22,955 nucleotides of DNA. Source: Acholeplasmataceae bacterium UBA2284 (GTDB taxonomy: Bacteria > Bacillota_I > Bacilli_A > Acholeplasmatales > Acholeplasmataceae). This document shows, one piece after another, positions 8,039 to 15,126 of this stretch (position 1 is the stretch's first letter; every line of letters starts with the position of its first letter). The notes under the pieces were generated by a model, which ran no database searches, was not told where the DNA came from, and saw only the letters and a program-made list of their open reading frames with translations. The stretch lies in assembly GCA_002345705.1 (NCBI GenBank), contig DDWO01000015.1:1-22955 (forward strand), given 5' to 3'. A program made the translations under genes and the position numbers.

Positions 8039-8910
8039 ATTCTTGAATTGACGACATGCACAAATCTTTCCTTGAGGGGTTCATCGTCGATTTCATCGAC
8101 AATTGGGCGAATGAATCCAGTAATAATCAGTTTTTCTGCTTCTTTTTGGGTTAACCCTCTGCTTCTTAAATAGAATAATACGTCTTCTTGAATCTTGCCG
8201 ATTGTAGCTCCATGTCCAGCCTTGACATCGTATTCATCGATGAGAAGGATTGGATTGACTTCAACACTAGCTGTATCAGATGTAATAATTCCCTTTAAGG
8301 TTTGGAACGCATTGGCATTCTTCATCCCCTTTTCAATTTTTTCTACGCCATTTAATACAATTTTACCATTTTTATTGGCGATTCCAATATTTGTCATGTC
8401 GCCATATGTATTTGGTGCATTGTGTGTGATATGAACGTCGATTGTTTGGTTGTTGTCAAATGATGATACTGCAACAGCTCTCATTTTGACTTCAGCACCT
8501 TCACCAGCTAAATTAACACTTAGCTTAGCGACGAGTATATCACTAACAAATCCACCGATAAGCTCTAATTTTGAATCTCTTTCAGCCTTGAAATTGTGTT
8601 CAAGAACTGCTTTTTTACTTGATAATTCGCTAACAAGCAAGTATTTAACGATGCTATTAGGCTTTGCTATCAAGTTAAATTTATAATTATTTTCATCTGT
8701 GTCATTGCTTGCAAGCTCTAAAATTATTTTAACGCTTGTATTTTCTAGGACAACAATTTCAAAGGATTCATTGTTGTCATCTGCTACTGTAATTTTGATG
8801 GGATCTTGGTACTGGGTATTTTTGGGAATTGTAAGTGTTTGATTTTGATATGTGAATCCCAAGGGTAATTTAGAGGTTACCTCGTGGTTTTTAATAACAA
8901 TCGATTTCAT
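8035..8910 (-). CDS. sufD: SufD, short form, partner of SufB
   Basis: 291 residues against about 420-440 in E. coli and B. subtilis. The beta-helix core and C-terminal domain are present: NPILLIDEYDVKAGHGATIG, with His233 at the place of E. coli His360, then SRGLTQKEAEKLIITGF. The helical N-terminal domain is largely missing. SufD forms the heterodimer with SufB on the SufC ATPase. The reading frame is intact and linked to both neighbours (1-nt overlap with sufC, 4-nt with sufS), so this looks like a natural short form and not a broken gene. Confidence 0.93.
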   Translation of the reverse strand: MKSIVIKNHEVTSKLPLGFTYQNQTLTIPKNTQYQDPIKITVADDNNESFEIVVLENTSVKIILELASNDTDENNYKFNLIAKPNSIVKYLLVSELSSKKAVLEHNFKAERDSKLELIGGFVSDILVAKLSVNLAGEGAEVKMRAVAVSSFDNNQTIDVHITHNAPNTYGDMTNIGIANKNGKIVLNGVEKIEKGMKNANAFQTLKGIITSDTASVEVNPILLIDEYDVKAGHGATIGKIQEDVLFYLRSRGLTQKEAEKLIITGFIRPIVDEIDDEPLKERFVHVVNSRI

Positions 8911-9677
8911 TATTGTTCGCCTTCAACAAAATCAATTCCTAGTTCCTCTTTTACCCATTCATAGCCATTCTTATCAATCTTAGTAATTAATTCTTGTCCA
9001 CCACTTAATACAATCTTGCCATCAATCATGATGTGTACATTTGTAGGTTTGATATGATCTAAAATACGTTGGTAATGGGTAATTAAAATACACCCGAAAT
9101 CACTATTTACAAGACTGCTAACGTTTTCTCCAACAATCTTTAATGCGTCGACATCTAAACCAGAGTCGATTTCATCTAATATTGCAAATTTTGGCTTTAA
9201 TACCTTCAATTGAAGAATTTCATTTCTTTTTCTTTCTCCACCACTAAAACCTTCGTTTAGGTAACGATGGGCAAGATCTGCTCTCATTTTGAGTTCTTCA
9301 ACTATTTTTTCATATTTGATTGCGAATTCAAATAGACCTACTTCTTTCCCTGAAGTCGCTTTGAGTGCTTGACGCATAAAATCGCTATTGGTAACTCCTG
9401 GTACTTCTGCAGGATATTGCATTGCTAAAAAGAGACCAGCGCGTGCTCTTTCATCAACTTCCATTTCGAGAAGGTTTTTACCATCTAGAAATGCACTACC
9501 TTCTGTTACTTCATATTTTGGATGACCCATGAGCGCACTAGCAAGTGTAGACTTACCTGTACCATTAGGACCCATGATTGCGTGTACTTCGCCAGAATTA
9601 ACTATTAAGTTAACTCCCTTTAGTATTTCTTTTCCTTCAATTCCGACGTGAAGGTTGTTAATTTCTAATTTTGCCAT
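8910..9677 (-). CDS. sufC: SufC, ATPase of the SufBCD complex
   Basis: 255 residues. Walker A GPNGTGKST at 36-44, Q-loop Q87, signature FSGGERKR at 144-151, Walker B with DE at 168-169, and switch His201. SufC is an ABC-type ATPase without a membrane partner; it drives the conformational change of SufB-SufD. The frame extends 8 codons further to 9701, but AAGGAGGT (9684-9691) lies inside that extension, 7 nt before the ATG at 9677, so 9677 is the start. It is first in the operon, and sufD begins on the last base of its stop codon. Confidence 0.97.
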   Translation of the reverse strand: MAKLEINNLHVGIEGKEILKGVNLIVNSGEVHAIMGPNGTGKSTLASALMGHPKYEVTEGSAFLDGKNLLEMEVDERARAGLFLAMQYPAEVPGVTNSDFMRQALKATSGKEVGLFEFAIKYEKIVEELKMRADLAHRYLNEGFSGGERKRNEILQLKVLKPKFAILDEIDSGLDVDALKIVGENVSSLVNSDFGCILITHYQRILDHIKPTNVHIMIDGKIVLSGGQELITKIDKNGYEWVKEELGIDFVEGEQ

Positions 9678-9705
9678 GATATGACCTCCTTGATTTTCCA
9701 TAACT

Positions 9706-9711
9706 ATTATA
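9706..9711 (-). promoter_or_regulatory. -10 box of the suf operon
   Basis: Minus-strand TATAAT, 15 nt before the sufC ribosome site. The -35 region (TAGCAA at 17 nt) is weak. The leader would be only about 20 nt. Confidence 0.5.
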
Positions 9712-9766
9712 TAACATTAGGGTGTTTATTGCTATTTATATGCTAATTTATAATTTTCGTTAAATC

Positions 9767-9780
9767 GGGAAACGTTTTCA
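9767..9780. promoter_or_regulatory. cre-like operator
   Basis: Minus-strand TGAAAACGTTTCCC matches the CcpA cre consensus TGWAANCGNTNWCA at 12 of 14 positions. It lies about 75 nt before the likely suf start and 65 nt before the RNA start on the other strand, so either could be its target. Tentative. Confidence 0.3.
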
Positions 9781-9826
9781 ATGAAAATATTATGTAAATT
9801 TACATGATTTTTCATTCAATATGTAA

Positions 9827-9832
9827 TATAAT
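9827..9832 (+). promoter_or_regulatory. -10 box for the small RNA
   Basis: TATAAT, with a weak ATGATT 17 nt upstream as the -35. Expected start at about 9839, at the 5' edge of the structured RNA. Confidence 0.5.
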
Positions 9833-9838
9833 ATGATT

Positions 9839-10003
9839 GTAGTTAAGTTTCCTTTTCTAATAACGAAACTACACTTTATGTATTTTTCTCCCAAAAAATA
9901 CTGCGTGAACCTCGCCTTGTATGAATATTGGACTGCCATCCACATATATTCTTACATAAAAGGTTAACTCCCAAATGCGGGCTTCTCTGAAGCTCGTTTT
10001 TTT
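9839..10003 (+). ncRNA. Structured small RNA of about 165 nt, family unknown
   Basis: No frame of note lies here, but there is a promoter-like -10 box, a compact set of helices and a strong terminator. Helices: GTTAA (9842-9846) with TTAAC (9964-9968) and CCTTTT (9851-9856) with AAAAGG (9958-9963), closing the molecule; hairpin 9880-9887/9894-9901 with loop CUCCCA; long hairpin 9918-9928/9946-9956 with one U-U mismatch; terminator 9978-9996. An alternative 5' hairpin (GTAGTT 9839-9844 with AACTAC 9867-9872) competes with the closing helix. Size and end-to-end pairing recall 6S RNA, but I cannot find its conserved bubble. No SRP, tmRNA, RNase P or riboswitch motif that I know is present. The next gene has its own promoter, so this is probably a separate RNA and not a leader. 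Confidence 0.6.
9978..10003 (+). terminator. Terminator of the small RNA
   Basis: Stem CGGGCTTC/GAAGCTCG (8 bp with one G-U pair), loop TCT, followed by seven T. Confidence 0.9.
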
Positions 10004-10019
10004 ATTTTAAAATAAAAAC

Positions 10020-10048
10020 TTGACAAAAAGATAAAAAAGATTTATTCT
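10020..10048 (+). promoter_or_regulatory. Promoter of the S41 lipoprotein gene
   Basis: Perfect TTGACA (10020-10025), 17-nt spacer, TATTCT (10043-10048). Expected start near 10055, about 42 nt before the ATG. Confidence 0.75.
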
Positions 10049-10096
10049 TTATACTAATATATGATAAATCATATAAATGAGAAAAAGAGGTACTAT

Positions 10097-12334
10097 ATGA
10101 AATTAAGAAAACTCGTATTACTGCTTGCCTTTTTACTTTTACTCGTTTCTTGTACACCTAAAGAATCAGAAAAAGGTTCTTTCAAGGTTTCATTTGAGGT
10201 GGCTGGGGGGTCATTAGTCACTGAGCAAACCATCATCGATGGTGAAAAAGCAATTGAACCTGATGATCCAACAAGACTCACATTTATTTTTGACGGTTGG
10301 TATACAGATTTAAACTATACAACATTATTTGATTTTGACACTCCAATTACCTCAAGCATTAGGCTATATGCAAAATGGAGCCCTGATGTTGAGTTACAAA
10401 TCGCATATTTGGATGCAGATGCTGCTGCAATTCAATTTCCTACGACTCCAATAACTCAATCTAAGCTGAATCTACCGATTAAAGGTGCAGTCAATGAATC
10501 GGGGATTACTTGGACTTCAAGCAATACTGCTGTAGTAAATCGTCATGGAATTGTTTTTCATCCAACAATGGGTGAAAATGATGTAACGGTCACATTAACA
10601 GCAAAACTAACCTACGGTTTGGAACAAAAATTCTATGATTTTGAGGTTGTTATTCCAGCAAAAACTGAAGTAACCATGGATGAATCTGTTGAGCTTCCTT
10701 TTACAAACTTAACTTCAGAATTTAGCGTTGCTGATGCAACTCTTACAACATATTTTGCTGATGATGGTGCACTACCCTATGTAGATTTCATAGAGTTTCT
10801 ATCAATTCTTGAAGGTTTCTTATACTTTGATGACTTTGAATTCACAATCAATGGCGATATCGTAACCATTTATTACCAAGCAGAATATGATATCAAGGAT
10901 GGTCAAGGTAATGTCATTGGAACAGAAACTGAAGATTATTATTTGACTATCAATTTTGAAGATAACACAGTCACAGTAGATACATTAAGCTTTTTTGAAG
11001 GATATATCTATGATACTGCTACAGATTATGGTGCTGGTATCACTTACTTAGAAACCTACTATGAGGAAGGAGTTCCTGTAACAATGGAATTCACACCTTA
11101 TCGCTTTGATTTAGTTGTTCATCAGGATGGACTAGAGACTAAATACTTATTCCCATTCCATATAGCTAACCTATTATTTACTGGTGGTTCTTACTATAAT
11201 GTTTACTACAATGGAAATGGTTATTCTGGGATTTATGCTTTCCCAGATACAGATGATCCAACAGGTGAAACAGAGGATGGTAGAGCGTATAACTCCATTA
11301 AGGTCAGTTCATTAAATGGTACTGATGTAGCACCAGACGTATTGGTGGCTACCTATGACATGTTTGTTTTTACACTAGATTACTTCTTCGGTCTAAAATC
11401 ACAACGTGGTGTTGAGACCTATTACAACGTCTTATCTAGTACAAGAGATTCTTATATGACTGGTAAAACAAGAGACTTATCCAATGGAATCTTTAATGTA
11501 GTCAATAAAACATTAGATGATCTACATTCAAGCTATCACTTCCCTGGATATTATGAGGTTCCTTCATTTAAGTTGACGCTTCAAACAGTAGCTCAGGTCG
11601 GACCAACGGTAAGAAGCTGGTATGATGTTTTATTCACAGTACAAGACTTGTTCAATACAACCTATCAACAAAATTCTGGAACTCCACCAGATTACCGTTT
11701 CATTGATAACAATAAAACAGCAATTATTTTCCTAGATGGATTCTATACTGCAACAGTTGAAGATCCTGATGGAAATGATTCACACCGCTTTATGAGAGAA
11801 ACAATGGACGCGATTATGCTAGAAAATAGAAATGTTGAAAATATCGTTGTTGACTTAAGCTATAATACTGGTGGTAATTTAGGTGCTTTAATTAGAGTCT
11901 TAGGATTTATGACTGAACAGCCTATTGAGATGAGCTACATGAATCCAACGGATAAATCCAATGTGACTTATTTTGCAGATGTTGATACAGTAGCCTATAC
12001 AAATGTAAACTGGTTCTTTATTACATCTCGCGTAACATTCTCAGCAGCAAACCTAATGACTTCAATTGGTCAACATATGGGATTTGCTACCATCATAGGT
12101 ACAAAATCAGGTGGTGGTGCTTCATCGATTATTCCAGTTGTATTACCTGATGGAACATTCTTTCATATGAGTAGTTTAAATGTTTTAAGCTATCGTGTTG
12201 GTAATGAAGTGGATGGATACGAATATTTCTCCATCGAAGATGGAATCACTCCAGATTATATTTTACCTGTAGCTGATACGCAAAATGCAGCTAAAATTAT
12301 TGAAGTTATTAATCAGGCTAAATCTGGTAATTAA
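10097..12334 (+). CDS. S41-family peptidase-like lipoprotein with InlB-type repeat
   Basis: 745 residues. A lipoprotein signal ends at Cys19 (LLVSC). Residues about 30-92 match the InlB B-repeat (Listeria-Bacteroides repeat) with the FDGWYTD and LYAKW hallmarks. An atrophied Ig-like segment (WTSSNTAVV) follows at about 130-190, then a long unassigned region. The C-terminus has S41 features: LDDLHSSY, VVDLSYNTGG near 585, nucleophile candidate Ser649 in TFSAANLM, and IGTKSGGGAS (667-676). The Lys of the CtpA/Prc dyad is not at its usual place, so it resembles the tricorn-like S41B group. Probably a surface peptidase. The start at 10097 is chosen because AGAGG lies 6 nt upstream and the signal peptide begins there; an in-frame ATG at 10061 lacks a ribosome site. 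It stands alone on the plus strand between terminators. Confidence 0.85.
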   Translation: MKLRKLVLLLAFLLLLVSCTPKESEKGSFKVSFEVAGGSLVTEQTIIDGEKAIEPDDPTRLTFIFDGWYTDLNYTTLFDFDTPITSSIRLYAKWSPDVELQIAYLDADAAAIQFPTTPITQSKLNLPIKGAVNESGITWTSSNTAVVNRHGIVFHPTMGENDVTVTLTAKLTYGLEQKFYDFEVVIPAKTEVTMDESVELPFTNLTSEFSVADATLTTYFADDGALPYVDFIEFLSILEGFLYFDDFEFTINGDIVTIYYQAEYDIKDGQGNVIGTETEDYYLTINFEDNTVTVDTLSFFEGYIYDTATDYGAGITYLETYYEEGVPVTMEFTPYRFDLVVHQDGLETKYLFPFHIANLLFTGGSYYNVYYNGNGYSGIYAFPDTDDPTGETEDGRAYNSIKVSSLNGTDVAPDVLVATYDMFVFTLDYFFGLKSQRGVETYYNVLSSTRDSYMTGKTRDLSNGIFNVVNKTLDDLHSSYHFPGYYEVPSFKLTLQTVAQVGPTVRSWYDVLFTVQDLFNTTYQQNSGTPPDYRFIDNNKTAIIFLDGFYTATVEDPDGNDSHRFMRETMDAIMLENRNVENIVVDLSYNTGGNLGALIRVLGFMTEQPIEMSYMNPTDKSNVTYFADVDTVAYTNVNWFFITSRVTFSAANLMTSIGQHMGFATIIGTKSGGGASSIIPVVLPDGTFFHMSSLNVLSYRVGNEVDGYEYFSIEDGITPDYILPVADTQNAAKIIEVINQAKSGN

Positions 12335-12352
12335 ATTTAATTTAATAAATAC

Positions 12353-12385
12353 AAAAAAAGCCAATCAGATTTTGATTGGCTTTAT
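12353..12385. terminator. Bidirectional terminator between convergent genes
   Basis: Perfect 11-bp stem AAAGCCAATCA/TGATTGGCTTT (12357-12367 with 12373-12383), 5-nt loop. The A run on the left serves the minus-strand opp operon and the T-rich right side serves the plus-strand S41 gene. Confidence 0.88.
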
Positions 12386-12392
12386 TTATTGA

Positions 12393-12581
12393 TTACGTGA
12401 AAAATATCCACATTACTGCTACAAAGACTGCTATAACTAGTATGATTACAGGCAATAGCACAATAAATGCAGCAATAACCATAGCAAGAAAATCTCCCTT
12501 TTCAGGTGGATTTTCTGCAATATTCTTACGTGCTTGAGCACGCTTCGCTTCTTTTTCGGCTTCTGTCTCGTATCTTCTCAT
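12393..12581 (-). CDS. Small membrane protein at the end of the opp operon
   Basis: 62 residues. The first 30 are highly charged and helical (EAEKEAKRAQARKN), and residues 32-61 form one long hydrophobic segment. It begins one base behind the oppF stop codon and ends just before the terminator, so it should be made with the Opp transporter, probably by translational coupling, since the ribosome site is poor. I do not recognise the family. A membrane-anchored accessory factor of the transporter is possible but unproven. Confidence 0.65.
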   Translation of the reverse strand: MRRYETEAEKEAKRAQARKNIAENPPEKGDFLAMVIAAFIVLLPVIILVIAVFVAVMWIFFT

Positions 12582-12582
12582 A

Positions 12583-14121
12583 CTACTTCATATCTTTTGT
12601 TTTTTCGTAGAAGTGACAAGCTACATAGTGTCCCTTTGAAATTTCACGATATTCTGGAACAACCTTAGCACACTTCTCAACTGCAAGTGGACAACGTGTT
12701 CTAAACTTACATCCTGAAGGTGGGAAGATGTTCGATGGAATATCTCCTTCAAGTAGGATGCGTTCTTGCTTAATTTCATCAGTTGTTGGAATTGCTGATA
12801 ATAATGCCTTTGTATATGGATGTAGAGGATTTGCATAGATTTCATCAGATGGCCCAAGTTCAACCATATTTCCTAAATACATAACCCCAATTCTATCACT
12901 AATATGCTTAATAACAGAAAGGTCATGAGAGATGAATAAATATGTTAAATCTTCTTGATCCTTCAACTCAACAAGTAGGTTGATAATCTGAGATTGAATC
13001 GACACGTCAAGTGCAGATACAGCTTCATCACAAACCACGAATTCAGGCTTTAGAGCTAATGCTCTAGCGATACCAATACGTTGTCTTTGTCCACCAGAAA
13101 ACTGATGAGGGAAACGGTGTAGCATGTATCCATCAAGTCCGCATTTTGCCATGGTTTCCAAAACATACGTTTCTAATTCCTTAGAACCCTTTGGATACAT
13201 TCCATGTTCAACAACAGCTTCACCAATAATTTGGCCAACAGTCATTCTTGAATCAAGTGATGAGTAAGGATCCTGGAAAATGATTTGTAGTTTTCTTCTA
13301 AGTTGTCTCATTTCTTCTTGATCTAAACGGGATAGGTTAATACCTGTTTCGCGGTTCTTTTCAAGCTTATCTTGATACTTAGAATCTAATGTACGTTCAG
13401 TAATTGGTAATGTTTTTTTACCTTTAAATCCACGAATAACATCAAATATTTTCTTAACTTCAGCTGAGAACTTAGCATCTTCCTTACCTTCTAATCCAGC
13501 GAAAATAACGCTGTTATGTCCGTGTAATTCAGTAGCCTTTAATAGTAATTCGCTGATTTCTTCAATATTTTCTTCAAGAATTAAAGATCCAACAGTTCTA
13601 GATGCTTCTCTAAGCTGACGTGATGCTTCTTTCTTTTGTTCTCTTGAATGGTGTTGAAGTGTTTCTAATTTTGCAACCTTTTGATCATAAGATTTGTCAA
13701 CCATTTCCTTGCTCTTTTCAATTTGAGAAAGTTCTTCTTTTAATTGAATCACTTCAAGGTCATATTTTTCACTTCTCTTATAGCATTCGATTGCACGATG
13801 CTGATATTTTGGTAATTTTTTAATTTCACTTACAATATACTGCAGGTCCATATCTTCTAATCTAGAACCAAAGTATACAGCACTTCCACTTGTAGGTGGA
13901 TAAAGCTGAAGAATAATACGACCTAGTGTTGACTTACCACAACCTGATTCACCTACAAGACCAAAAGTTTCGCCTTTATAGATTTCAAGTGATATATCTT
14001 CTACAGCACGTACATAAATTTGTTTCTTATTAAAAAATGTATTACGCTTTAGAGGAAAGAATTTTTTAAGCTTTCTTATCTCTAATAGTTTTTCTTTTTT
14101 ACTATAGCTATTCTTTGCCAT
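12583..14121 (-). CDS. oppF: OppF-type oligopeptide ABC ATPase with long helical insertion
   Basis: 512 residues against about 305-330 usual. One of two ATPases powering oligopeptide import. Walker A GESGCGKST at 57-65, Q-loop Q283 (IIFQDP), signature FSGGQRQR at 341-348, Walker B FVVCDE at 361-366, His399, and the family's C-terminal Cys cluster (471, 477, 484, 502). Between TSG (77-79) and the Q-loop, where about 30 residues are normal, there are about 205. The extra part (about 84-268) is rich in Glu, Lys, Leu and Gln with heptad-like spacing, so a coiled coil is likely. The start at 14121 is chosen over the frame's first ATG (14163) because the family sequence begins there and GGGGTG lies 7 nt upstream. 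It overlaps oppD by 14 nt. Confidence 0.93.
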   Translation of the reverse strand: MAKNSYSKKEKLLEIRKLKKFFPLKRNTFFNKKQIYVRAVEDISLEIYKGETFGLVGESGCGKSTLGRIILQLYPPTSGSAVYFGSRLEDMDLQYIVSEIKKLPKYQHRAIECYKRSEKYDLEVIQLKEELSQIEKSKEMVDKSYDQKVAKLETLQHHSREQKKEASRQLREASRTVGSLILEENIEEISELLLKATELHGHNSVIFAGLEGKEDAKFSAEVKKIFDVIRGFKGKKTLPITERTLDSKYQDKLEKNRETGINLSRLDQEEMRQLRRKLQIIFQDPYSSLDSRMTVGQIIGEAVVEHGMYPKGSKELETYVLETMAKCGLDGYMLHRFPHQFSGGQRQRIGIARALALKPEFVVCDEAVSALDVSIQSQIINLLVELKDQEDLTYLFISHDLSVIKHISDRIGVMYLGNMVELGPSDEIYANPLHPYTKALLSAIPTTDEIKQERILLEGDIPSNIFPPSGCKFRTRCPLAVEKCAKVVPEYREISKGHYVACHFYEKTKDMK

Positions 14122-15115
14122 TGCTGCGCACCCCACTTTCTGGATAGAAACAACGGATAGCATGGTTTTCTTCCACTTGAATTAGTTCTGGCTCTTCTAC
14201 CTTGCACTTATCAGTTGCATATTTACAACGTGGAGCAAATTTACAACCAACTGGTAAATCCAGTGGATGTGGAACAGTACCAGGAATAACCTCTAGTTTC
14301 TTTCCTTTTTCATCAGATAGTCTTGGAATAGAATTCATTAAGCCTTCTGTATATGGATGTGAGTATTTAGCTTTTCCAGAGAAAATCATTTTTGCTGAAG
14401 CATTTTCAACGACTTGTCCTGAATACATAACAGCAACATCGTCAGCCATTTCATTGATAACTCCAAGGTCATGGGTAACGAAGATAATAGAAGTTCCTAA
14501 TTCAGTCTTTAGATCATTCATTAGCTTTAAAATCTGAGCTTGAATGGTCACATCAAGAGCTGTTGTAGGTTCATCTGCAATTAATAATTTAGGACGACAA
14601 GCAAGCGCCATTGCAATCATCACACGTTGACTCATACCACCTGATAGCTGGAATGAATACGCATTAGCTATCTTATCTGGGTTAGAAATACCAACCGATT
14701 TTAGTAGCTGAACTGTTCTTTCGTGAGCTTGTTTTTTATCTAAATCTTGGTGTAGCATCAATACTTCACTAATTTGTCTTGTAACGGTTAAAACAGGGTT
14801 TAAACTGGTCATTGGTTCCTGGAAAATGACTGATATTTCATTTCCGCGGATTTTTCTCATATCTGCATTATCTAATTCAGATATTTTTTCACCATCAAAC
14901 CAAATTTCACCTTCATGAATCTTTTGATTGTGTTCAAAGAGCTTTAAAATGCTCATCGCTGTTACGCTCTTACCACTACCAGATTCACCTACAATACCAA
15001 GTGTCTTACCGTTTTTTACAGTTAATGATACACCGTTAACTGCTTTAATTAAACCTCTTTTTGTAGCAAAATAGGTATGTAAATTTCTAATTTCTAATAA
15101 GTTTCCTTTTTCCAT
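14108..15115 (-). CDS. oppD: OppD-type oligopeptide ABC ATPase
   Basis: 335 residues, normal length. Walker A GESGSGKS at 43-50, Q-loop in VIFQEPMTSLNP, signature LSGGMSQR at 157-164, Walker B LLIADEP at 177-183, switch His in FVTHDLGV, and C-terminal Cys 291, 297, 304 and 322, the Fe-S-like motif of the Opp/Dpp ATPases. It pairs with OppF beneath OppB-OppC. Two ATGs are possible: AGGAGG is 7 nt before 15115 but only 1 nt before 15121, so 15115 is the start. It lies 11 nt behind oppC. Confidence 0.96.
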   Translation of the reverse strand: MEKGNLLEIRNLHTYFATKRGLIKAVNGVSLTVKNGKTLGIVGESGSGKSVTAMSILKLFEHNQKIHEGEIWFDGEKISELDNADMRKIRGNEISVIFQEPMTSLNPVLTVTRQISEVLMLHQDLDKKQAHERTVQLLKSVGISNPDKIANAYSFQLSGGMSQRVMIAMALACRPKLLIADEPTTALDVTIQAQILKLMNDLKTELGTSIIFVTHDLGVINEMADDVAVMYSGQVVENASAKMIFSGKAKYSHPYTEGLMNSIPRLSDEKGKKLEVIPGTVPHPLDLPVGCKFAPRCKYATDKCKVEEPELIQVEENHAIRCFYPESGVRSNGKE

Positions 15116-15126
15116 GTTCATACCTC

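Noticed and set aside
8195..8686. Two plus-strand frames of about 79 residues
   Set aside because: Both are antisense to the conserved sufD sequence, with no ribosome site or recognisable protein.
9678..9701. Longer sufC start (8 extra residues)
   Set aside because: The strong AAGGAGGT ribosome site lies inside this stretch, and family members begin at the later Met.
9839..10003. Riboswitch or T-box leader of the S41 gene
   Set aside because: I find no T-box GGUGG motif or known ligand core, and a consensus promoter follows the terminator, so the gene does not need this transcript.
10061..10096. Longer start of the S41 lipoprotein gene (12 extra residues)
   Set aside because: It has no ribosome site and would push the signal peptide inward; AGAGG and the typical MKLRK start follow at 10097.
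14122..14163. Longer oppF start (14 extra residues)
   Set aside because: It would overlap oppD further and lacks family similarity; a better placed ribosome site serves the ATG at 14121.
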